64,000 nt of DNA from Geodermatophilus poikilotrophus (GCF_900111455.1 NZ_FOIE01000001.1:694376-758375), one strand, 5' to 3'. Positions 19,393-28,442 are shown, counted from the first letter of the stretch. The notes: generated by a model not told the origin, from the letters alone. Translations and numbers: made by a program.

Positions 19393-20835
19393 ATGGCGTC
19401 AGGCACTGCGGCCGGGCAACCACCGGCCACCAAGAAGCGGGATCGCACCCACTGGCTGTACATCGCCGTCATCGGCGCGGTGCTCGCCGGCATCGCGGTC
19501 GGCTTCGCCTTCCCCGAGTTCGCCGTGTCGCTCAAGTGGCTCGGCACCGCGTTCGTCGGCCTGATCAAGATGCTGATCGCGCCGGTCATCTTCTGCACGA
19601 TCGTGCTGGGCATCGGCGCCATCCGGCAGGCGGCCAAGGTCGGCCGGATCGGCGGGCTGGCGCTGGGCTACTTCATCCTCATGTCGACCATCGCCCTGGC
19701 GATCGGCCTGGTCGTCGGCAACATCCTGAGCCCCGGCGACGGACTGCAGCTGTCCGAGGAGCTGCGCGGCGAGGGCGCGCAGCTGGCCGGCACGGCCGAG
19801 GAGTCCGGCGGCACCACCGACTTCATCCTCGGGCTGATCCCGACCACGCTGGTGTCGGCGCTGACCGAGGGCTCGGTCCTGCAGGCGCTGCTGGTGGCCC
19901 TGCTCACCGGTTTCGCCATCCAGGCCATGGGCCGCGCCGGCGAGCCGCTCCTGCGCGGCATCGGCCACTTCCAGCGGCTCGTGTTCCGCATCCTCGCGAT
20001 GATCATGTGGGTCGCACCGATCGGTGCCTTCGGCGCCATCGCCGCCGTCGTCGGCGAGACCGGGATCGACGCGCTGAAGAGCCTGGCCGTGATCATGCTC
20101 GGCTTCTACGCCACCTGCGCGCTGTTCGTGTTCATCGTCCTGGGGCTGCTGCTGCGGCTGGTCGCGAAGATCAACGTCTTCTCGCTGCTCAAGTACCTGG
20201 GGCGCGAGTTCCTGCTGATCGTCTCCACCTCGTCGTCGGAGACCGCGCTGCCGCGGCTCATCGCCAAGATGGAGCACGCCGGCGTCAGCCAGCCGGTCGC
20301 GGGCATCGTCGTCCCCACCGGGTACTCCTTCAACCTCGACGGCACCGCCATCTACCTGACGATGGCCTCGCTGTTCATCGCCGAGGCGCTGGGCGACCCG
20401 CTGTCGATCGGTGAGCAGATCGGGCTGCTGGCCTTCATGATCATCGCCTCGAAGGGGGCCGCCGGGGTGACCGGCGCCGGCCTGGCCACGCTGGCCGGCG
20501 GGCTCTCGGCCCACCGTCCGGACCTGCTGGACGGCGTCGGCCTGATCGTCGGCATCGACCGGTTCATGTCCGAGGCGCGGGCGGTGACCAACTTCGCGGG
20601 CAACGCGATCGCCACCGTCCTGATCGCGACCTGGACCAAGGAGCTCGACCGCGAGCAGCTCGACGCCGTGCTCGCCGGTGACCGGCCCTTCGACGAGGAG
20701 ACCATGCTCGACGACGACGGCCACGGCGGGGGCTCAAGCGACGACAACCTCCCCGCCGACGCGACCAACGCCGGTCCTGGCCAGCGCGACGCCGGTGACG
20801 CGCAGGCCAAGCTGGCGGAGTCCTCGGTGCGCTGA
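19393..20835 (+). CDS. dctA: C4-dicarboxylate:cation symporter DctA
   Basis: 480 aa from ATG at 19393 behind CAGGAG. DctA belongs to the glutamate/dicarboxylate symporter fold with eight membrane helices and two re-entrant hairpins. The serine-rich hairpin STSSSETALPRLIAKME, the family signature VPTGYSFNLDGTAIYLTMAS, and MIIASKGAAGVTGAGL followed by the substrate-binding VGIDRFMSEARAVTNFAGNA are all present. Imports succinate, malate or fumarate. The C-terminal 60 residues are acidic and disordered, longer than in E. coli DctA. Divergent from its likely two-component regulator. Confidence 0.94.
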   Translation: MASGTAAGQPPATKKRDRTHWLYIAVIGAVLAGIAVGFAFPEFAVSLKWLGTAFVGLIKMLIAPVIFCTIVLGIGAIRQAAKVGRIGGLALGYFILMSTIALAIGLVVGNILSPGDGLQLSEELRGEGAQLAGTAEESGGTTDFILGLIPTTLVSALTEGSVLQALLVALLTGFAIQAMGRAGEPLLRGIGHFQRLVFRILAMIMWVAPIGAFGAIAAVVGETGIDALKSLAVIMLGFYATCALFVFIVLGLLLRLVAKINVFSLLKYLGREFLLIVSTSSSETALPRLIAKMEHAGVSQPVAGIVVPTGYSFNLDGTAIYLTMASLFIAEALGDPLSIGEQIGLLAFMIIASKGAAGVTGAGLATLAGGLSAHRPDLLDGVGLIVGIDRFMSEARAVTNFAGNAIATVLIATWTKELDREQLDAVLAGDRPFDEETMLDDDGHGGGSSDDNLPADATNAGPGQRDAGDAQAKLAESSVR

Positions 20836-20855
20836 CCCGCACCGCGTTCCCCCGG

Positions 20856-20887
20856 GGGCGCCCGGTCCTGTCCAGGACCGGGCGCCC
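20856..20887. terminator. Shared hairpin between dctA and the convergent MFS gene
   Basis: Arms of 14-15 bp (GGGCGCCCGGTCCTG with its complement) and a very short loop, placed between convergent genes, so it can act for both strands. Confidence 0.75.
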
Positions 20888-20895
20888 TCGTCGCG

Positions 20896-22416
20896 TCAGG
20901 AGTGGGCGGCGTGCCCGTGCCCGTGGACGGCGTCGTGGCCGTACTCGGCCGCGTCCGCCCGGTCCTGCCGCCGGGTGCGGCGCAGGTCGACGACGGCGAG
21001 CACGAGGGCCGCGGCGATCCCGGCGAGGGCGACGGCCAGGCCGGCGGCCGCGGCCGCCGGGTAGTCCTGGGCGGTGGCGCCGAGGACGACGTAGAACAGG
21101 CCGGGCAGCGCCGCCGTCCCGATGACCGCGCCGAAGCGCTGCGCGGTCTGCAGCCCGCCCCCGGCCGCGCCGGCCATCCGCACCGGGACGTCGCGCAGCG
21201 TCATGGTGATGTTCGGCGAGATGACGAAACCGCCGCCGAGCCCGCCCACCAGCAGCGCGGGGGCCACCGCCCAGGGGACGGCGTCGGCCGGCACGAGCAG
21301 CAGGACGGCGACCGTCGCGCCCAGGCCGGTCAGCACCCCGACCAGGCCGATGACGGTCAGCAGCCGCCCGACGCGCTCGACCAGCCGCCCGGCCACCACC
21401 GCCGCGGTCGCCGAGCCCAGCGCGAACGGCGTGACCGCCAGGCCCGACTGCAGCGGGGTGAGCCCCAGGCCGGTCTGGAAGAACAGCGCGAAGACCAGCC
21501 AGATGCCGCTGAAGCCGACGAAGTAGACGGTGCCCAGCGCCGCCCCGAGGCCGTAGCCGCGGGTCTCGGTGACCAGCCGCGGGTCGAACACCGGCTCCCC
21601 GCCGCGGCGGACCACCCGCCGCTCCCAGGCGACGAAGCCGCCCACCAGCAGCACCCCGACCGGGAAGAGCCACCACAGCCGGGACAGGCCGCCGGCCTCC
21701 GCCTGCACCAGCGGGAGCAGCAGGGCCAGCGCCCCGGCGCCCAGCAGCAGCACCCCGCCGACGTCGATGTGCCCGCGCCCGCCCGCCCCGCTGCGGGGCA
21801 GCAGCCGCCAGGCGAGGACGAACGCGACGACGCCGATCGGCACGTTGACGTAGAAGATCCACCGCCAGTCGGCCACCTGCAGCAGCAGCCCGCCGACGAT
21901 CGGGCCGACCGCGGTGGACACCCCGACGACCGCGCCGAACAGGCCGAACGCCCGGCCCCGCTCGCCGCCGCGGAACAGCTGCTGGATCAGCCCGGAGTTC
22001 TGCGGCGCGAGGACCCCGGCAGCCAGGCCCTGCGCCAGCCGCGCGGCGATGAGCAGACCCACGGACGGCGCCGCACCGGCCGCCGCGCTGCACAGCACGA
22101 AGCCGGCCAGCCCGACGAGGAACATCCGCCGCCGGCCGAGGGCGTCACCCAGCCGGCCGGCCGGCACGAGCATCAGCGCGAAGGTGAGCGCGTAGCCGGA
22201 GACCACCCACTGGACCGACGCCGCGGAGGCGCCGAGGTCGCGCTGCAGCGTCGGCAGCGCCACCGACACGATGCTGACGTCGAGCAGGCTCATGAAGCCG
22301 GCGACGAGGGTGACCGACAGCGCCCGCCAGCGCCGCGGGTCCGGCCGGTACTCCTCCTCACCGCCGGGGTCCCCCGCGGTCCGGGCCGTCCGGTCGAGGT
22401 CGGGCCGGGCCGTCAC
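20896..22416 (-). CDS. MFS efflux transporter, DHA2 family
   Basis: 506 aa from GTG at 22416 behind GGAGG; the frame open to 22590 has no ribosome site. The 14-helix DHA2 pattern includes FMSLLDVSIVSVALPTLQRDL, LVPAGRLGDALGRRRMFLVG, ARLAQGLAAGVLAPQNSGLI and GPIVGGLLLQVADWRWIFYV. The C-terminus is histidine-rich (HDAVHGHGHAAHS), which could bind metal or simply be a tail. There is no local regulator on its own strand. It probably exports drugs or other hydrophobic compounds. Confidence 0.92.
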   Translation of the reverse strand: MTARPDLDRTARTAGDPGGEEEYRPDPRRWRALSVTLVAGFMSLLDVSIVSVALPTLQRDLGASAASVQWVVSGYALTFALMLVPAGRLGDALGRRRMFLVGLAGFVLCSAAAGAAPSVGLLIAARLAQGLAAGVLAPQNSGLIQQLFRGGERGRAFGLFGAVVGVSTAVGPIVGGLLLQVADWRWIFYVNVPIGVVAFVLAWRLLPRSGAGGRGHIDVGGVLLLGAGALALLLPLVQAEAGGLSRLWWLFPVGVLLVGGFVAWERRVVRRGGEPVFDPRLVTETRGYGLGAALGTVYFVGFSGIWLVFALFFQTGLGLTPLQSGLAVTPFALGSATAAVVAGRLVERVGRLLTVIGLVGVLTGLGATVAVLLLVPADAVPWAVAPALLVGGLGGGFVISPNITMTLRDVPVRMAGAAGGGLQTAQRFGAVIGTAALPGLFYVVLGATAQDYPAAAAAGLAVALAGIAAALVLAVVDLRRTRRQDRADAAEYGHDAVHGHGHAAHS

Positions 22417-22577
22417 GGGCGCCTCCGGGGGTCTGCAGCGGCGGCGCCCGGTGCGCGCCCGCCGTCCCCCCGATGGTCCGCCCGGTCCGCCGGAGCCGCA
22501 GGGCGGGGCCTCCGGCCCTGGCCGCGCCCGCTCGCGCGCTCCTAGCGTGGCCATCCCGACGACTACGGAGGTGCACG

Positions 22578-23648
22578 ATGACCACGTCACTCGACGAGAC
22601 CCGGGTGGCCGCCTTCGGCGAGCAACTCGTCGGCGCCTACGTCGGCGGCATGGTGGCCCTGATGATCGACCTGGCCTCGCGGACCGGGCTGCTCGACGCC
22701 CTCGCCACCGGTCCCGGCACCAGCGAGGAGCTGGCCGCGCGGGCCGGCCTGGCCGAGCGCTACGTCCGCGAGTGCCTGGGGTCGTTGGTCACGGCCGGGG
22801 TCGTCGAGTACGACGCCGGCACCCGGCAGTACACCCTCCCGGCGGAGCACGCCGTGCTGCTGACCGGCCCGGGGTCGATGAACATGGCCCCGATCAGCCG
22901 GTTCGTCACCCTGCTCGCCACCCACGTCCCCGGTGTCGCCGAGGTGTTCCGGACCGGCGGGGGTGTGCCCTACGAGGCCTACCGCCCGGACTTCACCAAC
23001 GTCATGGACGGCGTCTCGCGCGGGGTCATGGACGGTCAGCTGCTCGACGGCATCCTGCCGCTCACCGGCGAGCTGCCCGCCCGGCTGACCGAGGGCGTGC
23101 GGGCCGTCGAGATCGGCTGCGGCACCGGCCACGCGCTGAACCTGATGGCCCGGGCGTACCCGCGGTCGTCGTTCACCGGCTACGACCTGGCCGGCGACGC
23201 GATCGACCAGGCCCGCGCGGAGGCGGCCGAGTGGGGACTGACCAACGTGTCCTTCGAGGTGCTCGACGTCGCCCGGCTGCCCGGCGAGCCGCCGTCGACC
23301 GCCGTGTTCGCCTTCGACGCGATCCACGACCAGGCCGACCCGGCCGGTGTCCTGTCGCGGGTCCGCGCGGCGCTGGAGCCGGGCGGGTGGTTCGTGATGG
23401 TGGACATCAAGGCGGCCTCCGCCCTCGAGGACAACGTCGGCAACCCGATGGCGCCCTGGCTGTACGCCGTCAGCACGCTGCACTGCATGACCGTCTCCCT
23501 GGCCCAGGGCGGCGCCGGCCTCGGCACGGTGTGGGGCGAGCAGCTGGCCCGCCGGATGCTCGACGAGGCCGGCTTCGTCGACGTGGCCGTGCACGAGGTG
23601 CCCGACGACCCGTTCAACTCCGTCTACGTGGCCCGCACCCCGCGCTGA
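22578..23648 (+). CDS. SAM-dependent methyltransferase with N-terminal winged helix
   Basis: 356 aa from ATG behind GGAGGT; a TAGCGT box at 22545-22550 gives a short leader. Residues 1-100 form a winged-helix-like dimerisation domain (MIDLASRTGLLDALATGPGT, AARAGLAERYVRECLGSLVT), as in Rv2258c-like and O-methyltransferase families. The Rossmann domain has motif I VEIGCGTGHALNLMA, motif II YDLAGDAIDQAR and FAFDAIHDQADP. Substrate unknown. It is divergent from the MFS gene across 161 bases; the pairing could mean modification and export of the same compound, but that is a guess. Confidence 0.9.
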   Translation: MTTSLDETRVAAFGEQLVGAYVGGMVALMIDLASRTGLLDALATGPGTSEELAARAGLAERYVRECLGSLVTAGVVEYDAGTRQYTLPAEHAVLLTGPGSMNMAPISRFVTLLATHVPGVAEVFRTGGGVPYEAYRPDFTNVMDGVSRGVMDGQLLDGILPLTGELPARLTEGVRAVEIGCGTGHALNLMARAYPRSSFTGYDLAGDAIDQARAEAAEWGLTNVSFEVLDVARLPGEPPSTAVFAFDAIHDQADPAGVLSRVRAALEPGGWFVMVDIKAASALEDNVGNPMAPWLYAVSTLHCMTVSLAQGGAGLGTVWGEQLARRMLDEAGFVDVAVHEVPDDPFNSVYVARTPR

Positions 23649-23652
23649 GCAG

Positions 23653-23673
23653 AGGACCCTCTGCCCCCCACCG
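23653..23673 (+). repeat. Truncated 5' half of the 57-base hairpin element
   Basis: Five bases after the methyltransferase stop, 21 bases match the 5' part of copy 4 with one deletion (AGGACCCTC, TGCCCCCCACCG). The 3' arm that would complete the outer stem is not present. Probably a decayed copy. Confidence 0.4.
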
Positions 23674-23711
23674 CGCGACGGCGTGTCCCGGTGCGGCAAC
23701 CCCGTGATCGA

Positions 23712-25145
23712 CTACGAAGGTGTGGACTCCTGCAGCGGGAGGCGCACCTGGAAGCGGGTGTCCCCCGGGCGGGAGCGCACCCGCAGGTCGCCGCCGTGCC
23801 GGGTGACGACGACGCGGTAGGAGACGTCGAGGCCCAGACCGGTGCCCTGGCCGACCGGCTTGGTCGTGAAGAACGGCTCGAACACCCGTTGCCGCAGCTC
23901 CTCGGGGATGCCCGGGCCGGTGTCGGCGACCTCGACCAGGGCGCAGTCGCCGTCCCGGGCGGTGCGCAGGGTGAGCGTCCCCTCGCCGGCCATCGCGTCC
24001 AGCGCGTTGACGACCAGGTTCGTCCACACCTGGTTGAGCTCCCCCGGGTAGCCGGGCACCGGCGGCAGCGTCCGGTCGTAGTCCTTGACCACCCGCACAC
24101 CGGACGGGGTCTTGGCACTGAGCATGACCAGCGTGGCGTCGAGCCCGGCGTGCAGGTCGGTGGGCTGGTGCGGGGCGCGGTCGAGCTGCGAGTACTGGCG
24201 GGCGGCCTCGACCAGGCCGGAGATGCGGCCGGTGCTGTCGGCGATCTCGGCGAGCAGCGACTCGGTCTCCACGGCATAGGCCAGCCAACGCAGGGCGGGC
24301 TCCAGGGCGGCGGGCTCGACGGTGTCGACGACCCGCTCCAGGTCCGCGGGCCCGAGCCCGGCGCCGACGAAGACGCCGGCGAGCTCGTAAGCACCGCCGA
24401 CGTCCCGCTCGTCGAGCCAGTCGCCGAGCTCGTCCTCCCGGTCGGCGCGCTCGAGCGCGGTGGGCTCCGGGGCGCTGCCGACCCGGGCCACCAGCTCCTC
24501 CTGCAGCCCGGTCAGCGACCGCAGCACCGCGCCGTCGAGCCGGCCCTCCGACAGCAGGGCCAGCTTGTGCCGCATCCCGGCGAACCGCTCGCGCAGCGCC
24601 GCGGCGGCCCGCGACGCCGCGGCGGCCGGGTTGTTGAGCTCGTGGGTGAGCCCGGCGGTCAGCTTGCCGAGGGCCAGCAGCCGCTCCCGCTGCCCGACCA
24701 GCTCGGCGGAGTTCCGCTGACCGATGAACATGCCCTCCAGCAGGTGCACGGCCATCGGGTACCAGCGCCGGAACTGCGCGGCGAACTCGGTCGCGGGCAG
24801 CTCGAGGAAGCGGCAGTCGGTCACCGCGCGGACCGTCGCCGGGTAGCGCTGGTCGACCCGCTCGCCGACGTAGAACTGCACCGCACCGGAGTACACGCCG
24901 CGGTGCGACGTCCGCACGGTCTCGACCTCGCTGCCGCCGACCCGGCGGGACATGCTCAGCGTCCCCTCGAGGAGGACCGAGAAGCACCGGGCCGGCTCCC
25001 CCTCGACCGAGACCTCGGCGCCGGCCGGGTGGGCGACGACGGCGCCGTGGTCGGCGACCCAGGCCAGCTGCCCCTCGTCCAGGTCGGTGAAGAGGAACAG
25101 CTCGCGCAGCTCGGCAGCCGACAGCCGCTCGGCCGCCGTCGTCAC
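23712..25145 (-). CDS. Histidine kinase with N-terminal cyclic-nucleotide-binding-like domain
   Basis: 477 aa, GTG start behind GAGGAGG. Residues 10-125 form a cNMP-binding beta-barrel like that of CRP ([20 protein letters not shown], the SRRVGG and [19 protein letters not shown] strands). Then comes a kinase core with H168 in [16 protein letters not shown], a long helical insert (190-300), and the ATPase domain with [42 protein letters not shown]. No membrane helix, so cytosolic. It lies 73 bases downstream of the receiver/reductase gene, whose receiver domain is the likely phosphorylation target. The cNMP pocket arginine of true cAMP binders is not evident, so the ligand is uncertain. Confidence 0.9.
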   Translation of the reverse strand: MTTAAERLSAAELRELFLFTDLDEGQLAWVADHGAVVAHPAGAEVSVEGEPARCFSVLLEGTLSMSRRVGGSEVETVRTSHRGVYSGAVQFYVGERVDQRYPATVRAVTDCRFLELPATEFAAQFRRWYPMAVHLLEGMFIGQRNSAELVGQRERLLALGKLTAGLTHELNNPAAAASRAAAALRERFAGMRHKLALLSEGRLDGAVLRSLTGLQEELVARVGSAPEPTALERADREDELGDWLDERDVGGAYELAGVFVGAGLGPADLERVVDTVEPAALEPALRWLAYAVETESLLAEIADSTGRISGLVEAARQYSQLDRAPHQPTDLHAGLDATLVMLSAKTPSGVRVVKDYDRTLPPVPGYPGELNQVWTNLVVNALDAMAGEGTLTLRTARDGDCALVEVADTGPGIPEELRQRVFEPFFTTKPVGQGTGLGLDVSYRVVVTRHGGDLRVRSRPGDTRFQVRLPLQESTPS

Positions 25146-25159
25146 GACCCCTCCTCGCC

Positions 25160-25221
25160 GGCGCTCGTCGGACTCGCTCCGAGTCGTGTCCTGCCCCCGG
25201 ATGCCCTCGCGACCTCGGTCA
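25160..25221 (-). repeat. 62-base intergenic repeat, copy A
   Basis: Shares its two ends with 58583-58644: 14 identical bases (GGCGCTCGTCGGAC) at one end and 15 of 16 (CTCGCGACCTCGGTCA) at the other, with exactly 32 divergent bases between. On the minus strand it begins with the TGA stop of the reductase gene and ends just before the GGAGG of the kinase gene. Confidence 0.6.
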
Positions 25222-26877
25222 TCTCTCCTCCAGGTACCGGTGCACGAGGGTGACCGCCATGGCGCCCTCGCCGACGGCGGAGGCGACCCGCTTCACCGAG
25301 TCCGCCCGCACGTCGCCGGCGACGAACACCCCGGGCAGGCTGGTCTCCAGCAGGTACGGGTCGCGGTCGACGTCCCAGCCGGCGGGACGGCGCCCCTCGC
25401 GCAGCAGCGCCGGGCCGGTGGGGATGAAGCCGCGCTCGTCGCGGACCACCGCGCCGTCCAGCCAGCCGGTGCGCGGCTCACCACCGATGAAGACGAACAG
25501 GTGGCTGGCCGGCAGCGTCTCCCGCTCGCCGGTCCGCGCGTCCTCCACGGTGATGGCCTCGAGGTGCCCGTCGCCCTGCGCGCCGGCCACGGTGGTGCAG
25601 GTGCGGACGGAGATCGACCCGATGCCGGCGATCTGCTCGACCAGGTAGGCCGACATGGAGGCCTCCAGCGACGCCCCCCGGACCAGCAGGCACACCGAGC
25701 GCGCGTACCGGGCGAAGAACACCGCCGCCTGGCCCGCGGAGTTGGCCCCGCCCACGATGTAGACGTCGCTGTCGGCGCACTCGGCGGCCTCGGTCATCGC
25801 CGAGCCGTAGTACACGCCGCGGCCGGTCAGGTCGTCCACGCCGTCCACACCGAGGCTGCGGTAGGAGACGCCGGTGGCCAGGACGACGGCGTGCGCGGCG
25901 ATGCGGCGGCCGTCGTCGAGGTGGAGCACCCGCTTGGGCCCGTGCGCCTCGAGCGTCACGACGTCACGGGCCAGCAGCAGCTCGGCGCCGAACTTGACCG
26001 CCTGGCGGCGGGCCCGGTCGGCCAGCTGCCCGCCCGAGACGCCGTCGGGGAAGCCGAGGTAGTTCTCGATCCGGCTGCTCTGCCCGGCCTGCCCGCCGGT
26101 GGCCTCCCGCTCGACGAGCACGGTGCGCAGCCCCTCGGACGCGCCGTAGACCGCGGCGCCCAACCCGGCCGGCCCGCCGCCGACCACGACCAGGTCGTAG
26201 AACTCCTCCCGCGGGTCGACGGCCAGCCCGACGACGGCGGCGAGCTCGGCCTCGCCCGGGTGCCGGAGCACCCGCGCGTCCGGGGTGACGACGATGGGGA
26301 CGTCGTCCGGACCGGCGCCGGCGGCAGCGAGGATCCGCTGTCCGTCCGGCTCGTCGGCGTTGAACCAGCGGTACGGGACGGCGTTGCGGGCCAGCAGGTC
26401 GCGGGCGCGGAAGGACGGGGCCGACCAGCGGTGGCCGACCAGCTTGACGCCGTGCACCTCGGGGTCGGGCGTCTCGTGCCAGGCGGTCAGCATGGCGTCG
26501 ACGGTGCGGTAGAGCTTCTCCTCGGGCGGGTCCCAGGGCTTGAGCAGGTAGGCGTCGACGTCGACGTCGTTGATGGCCGCGATGGCCGCGTCGGTGTCGG
26601 CGTAGGCGGTGAGCAGCGCGCGGCGGGCCCGCGGGACCAGGTCCATCGCCCGCTCCAGGAACTCGATGCCGTTCATCTCCGGCATCCGGTGGTCGGCCAG
26701 CAGCATCGCCACCGGCTCGCCACGCAGCTTGAGCTCCCGGAGCGCCTCGAGGGCCTCGGCGCCGGAGCCGGCGCGCAGCACCCGGTACGCGTCGCCGTAC
26801 TTCCGGCGCAGGTCACGGGCGACGGCGCGGGAGACCTGCGGGTCGTCGTCGACGGTGAGCAGCACGGGTCGGCCCAT
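25219..26877 (-). CDS. Receiver domain fused to thioredoxin-reductase-like flavoprotein lacking CxxC
   Basis: 552 aa from ATG at 26877 behind AGGAGG. Residues 1-125 are a receiver with D11/D12, phospho-acceptor D62 (LLADHRMPEMNG), T in LLTAY and K in YLLKPW. Residues 130-225 are a thioredoxin-fold-like connector (ARNAVPYRWFNADEPDGQRI). Residues 230-550 form an FAD/NADPH reductase: VVVGGGPAGLGAAVYGASEG, SSRIENYLGFPDGVSG, VLATGVSYR, VYIVGGANSAGQAA, GVFVAGDVR. The CxxC that thioredoxin reductases carry between the NADPH-domain entry and the GG(A/G)NSAG motif is replaced by GVYYGSAMTEAAEC, so the classical disulfide relay is absent. Probably a phosphorylation-controlled NAD(P)H-using protein. The downstream kinase is its likely partner. 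Confidence 0.92.
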   Translation of the reverse strand: MGRPVLLTVDDDPQVSRAVARDLRRKYGDAYRVLRAGSGAEALEALRELKLRGEPVAMLLADHRMPEMNGIEFLERAMDLVPRARRALLTAYADTDAAIAAINDVDVDAYLLKPWDPPEEKLYRTVDAMLTAWHETPDPEVHGVKLVGHRWSAPSFRARDLLARNAVPYRWFNADEPDGQRILAAAGAGPDDVPIVVTPDARVLRHPGEAELAAVVGLAVDPREEFYDLVVVGGGPAGLGAAVYGASEGLRTVLVEREATGGQAGQSSRIENYLGFPDGVSGGQLADRARRQAVKFGAELLLARDVVTLEAHGPKRVLHLDDGRRIAAHAVVLATGVSYRSLGVDGVDDLTGRGVYYGSAMTEAAECADSDVYIVGGANSAGQAAVFFARYARSVCLLVRGASLEASMSAYLVEQIAGIGSISVRTCTTVAGAQGDGHLEAITVEDARTGERETLPASHLFVFIGGEPRTGWLDGAVVRDERGFIPTGPALLREGRRPAGWDVDRDPYLLETSLPGVFVAGDVRADSVKRVASAVGEGAMAVTLVHRYLEER

Positions 26878-26989
26878 GGCGGCCTCCTGTCCGGCCCTGC
26901 CGGACCGATGAGGTGCGGGAGGACGGCGTCGTTGCCGGGTGACCGCCACGCTAGCCCGGCGGAGCAGCGGTGCGACAGCCTCGCCCGGC

Positions 26990-27358
26990 TCAGGCGCGGT
27001 GGACCGGCTCCGGGAACGTCTCGCGCACCGCCACCATGTCGAGCCCGCGGATCGTGGCGATGAGCAGCTCGACGGAGTCCTCGGGCAGCCAGCCCGGCTC
27101 GGCGAACACCGGCACCCCGTCGCGGAAGACCATGAGGCTCGGCGCCCGCTCGACGCCGACCGCGGCCGCCAGCGCCGGCTCGGCGGGCAGGTCGACGGCT
27201 CGGAACCGCAGGTCGGGGTGGCGGTGGGCGGCGGCGTCGAAGACCTCCGCGAACGCGCGGCTCGAGCCCGACCCCGCGTCGCGGAAGTCGACCAGCACGA
27301 TGCCCGCGGCCTGCGTCGCGGCCGCGAAGTCCTCCCCGGAGAGGCTCGTCGTCCCCAT
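26990..27358 (-). CDS. Thioredoxin-like protein without the CxxC active site
   Basis: 122 aa from ATG at 27358. The thioredoxin beta-alpha-beta order is visible (IVLVDFRDAGSGSSRAFAEV, LRFRAVDLPAEPALAAAVGV, the cis-proline loop RAPSLMVFRDG). WCGPC, however, is replaced by RDAGSGS; the protein has no cysteine at all. It therefore cannot exchange disulfides and more likely binds or scaffolds. It lies 112 bases upstream of the reductase-like fusion on the same strand and is divergent from the UBP zinc-finger gene. This neighbourhood recurs in actinobacteria as far as I recall. Confidence 0.85.
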   Translation of the reverse strand: MGTTSLSGEDFAAATQAAGIVLVDFRDAGSGSSRAFAEVFDAAAHRHPDLRFRAVDLPAEPALAAAVGVERAPSLMVFRDGVPVFAEPGWLPEDSVELLIATIRGLDMVAVRETFPEPVHRA

Positions 27359-27444
27359 GCTGACCTCCGTCCCCCCGACCGAGTGTGCCCCGCCGGCCGC
27401 GCGACGGCTTCCGGGAGCCGGTGCCCGTCCCTACCGTGACCGGC

Positions 27445-27792
27445 GTGGACGCTGCTGCTGCGATCGACCCCTCGGTACCGCCCAGCGGGACCGGCTGCCT
27501 GGAGTGCGACGCCACCGGGGGGTGGTGGTTCCACCTGCGCCGCTGCGCCGCGTGCGGGCACGTCGGCTGCTGCGACAGCTCGCCGTCGCAGCACGCCCGC
27601 CGGCACGCCGCCGAGACCGGGCACCCGGTCATCCGCAGCTTCGAGCCCGGGGAGCGCTGGTTCTGGGACTTCACCCGGGACGAGGTCGTCGCCGGCCCCG
27701 ACCTCGCGCCCCCCGCGCACCACCCGCTCGACCAGCCGGCGCCGGGCCCCCGCGGCCGGGTGCCCGCCGACTGGCGGTCCCGGCTGCACTGA
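27445..27792 (+). CDS. UBP-type zinc-finger protein
   Basis: 115 aa from GTG at 27445, with TACCGT seven bases upstream (leaderless). The ZnF-UBP fold binds the C-terminal tail of ubiquitin in eukaryotes; bacterial stand-alone versions are common in actinobacteria with unknown ligands. Zinc-ligand pattern: GCLECDATGGWWFHLRRCAACGHVGCCD, then SQHARRHAAETGHPV and WFWDF. It is divergent from the thioredoxin-like/reductase/kinase genes. That context suggests a role in the same signalling cluster, perhaps recognising a glycine-tailed peptide (inference). A small dyad GTCGGC-TCA-GCCGAC follows the stop (27797-27811). Confidence 0.9.
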   Translation: MDAAAAIDPSVPPSGTGCLECDATGGWWFHLRRCAACGHVGCCDSSPSQHARRHAAETGHPVIRSFEPGERWFWDFTRDEVVAGPDLAPPAHHPLDQPAPGPRGRVPADWRSRLH

Positions 27793-27927
27793 GTCCGTCG
27801 GCTCAGCCGACCCGTTCGGCCGCCGCCGGTGGAGCCGCCGGACGCGGCGGGGGGATGGACGGGACCGGCCTCGCGGGCCGCCGGCGGCGCTCGGCCGGGT
27901 CGCCGCGCGGTACCCCACCTCGTCGGG

Positions 27928-28046
27928 ATGGCCACGGCCGGATCCCACGACGAGGGGTCGGCGGTCGGCGGTGGCTGCGACGACCAGGTCGAGGTCGAGT
28001 TCGCACTCGACCTGCTGCTCGACGGCTTCCAGCGGCTCCACCGGCA
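27928..28046 (+). pseudogene. Possible C-terminal remnant of a TetR-type regulator
   Basis: In the 302-base gap after the zinc-finger gene, one frame encodes GGCDDQVEVEFALDLLLDGFQRLHR, which resembles the final helix of TetR regulators with a TetR_C domain (pattern DxFExGLDxLLDGLERL). Nothing before it matches the rest of a TetR protein, and the frame then runs into the next gene in a wrong phase. If real it is a short gene relic. The rest of the gap shows no gene. Confidence 0.35.
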
Positions 28047-28094
28047 CCCCTCGGACCCCCGCCGGGCCGGTCCGAGGGGTGGCACAGTGCCCCT

Positions 28095-28442
28095 GTGTCG
28101 ATGCAGTCGCTCTTCGCGGGGGTCGCGGTCGCCGACTTCCCTCGCGCGGCCGAGTGGTACCGCCGGCTGTTCGGCCGGGACGCCGACGTCGTGGCGCACG
28201 ACCGCGAGGTGCTGTGGCAGGTCGCCGGGACCGGCTGGCTCTACGTCGTCGAGGACGCCACCCGCGCCGGTCGCGCCCTGGTCGCCATCGAGGTGCCCGA
28301 CCTGGAGGACGCGGTGACCGACCTGGGGACGCGCGGCATCCGCTGCGGCCCCATCGGGGCCGAGGGCGACGGCGCGCGCAAGGCCGTCGCGACCGACCCG
28401 GAGGGGAACACGATCGCGTTCATCGAGGTCGCCGGCGCCTGA
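28095..28442 (+). CDS. VOC-family (glyoxalase/dioxygenase fold) protein
   Basis: 115 aa from GTG at 28095 (CACAGT box six bases upstream); an ATG at 28101 is an alternative. One VOC module: LFAGVAVADFPRAAEWYRRLFG, REVLWQVAGTGWLYVVEDAT, RALVAIEVPDLEDAVTDLGT, ATDPEGNTIAFIEVAG. The usual glutamate near the C-terminus (IAFIEV) is present, but the first-strand histidine of metal-binding members is replaced, so metal use is doubtful. Function unknown. Convergent with the TetR gene that follows. Confidence 0.85.
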   Translation: MSMQSLFAGVAVADFPRAAEWYRRLFGRDADVVAHDREVLWQVAGTGWLYVVEDATRAGRALVAIEVPDLEDAVTDLGTRGIRCGPIGAEGDGARKAVATDPEGNTIAFIEVAGA

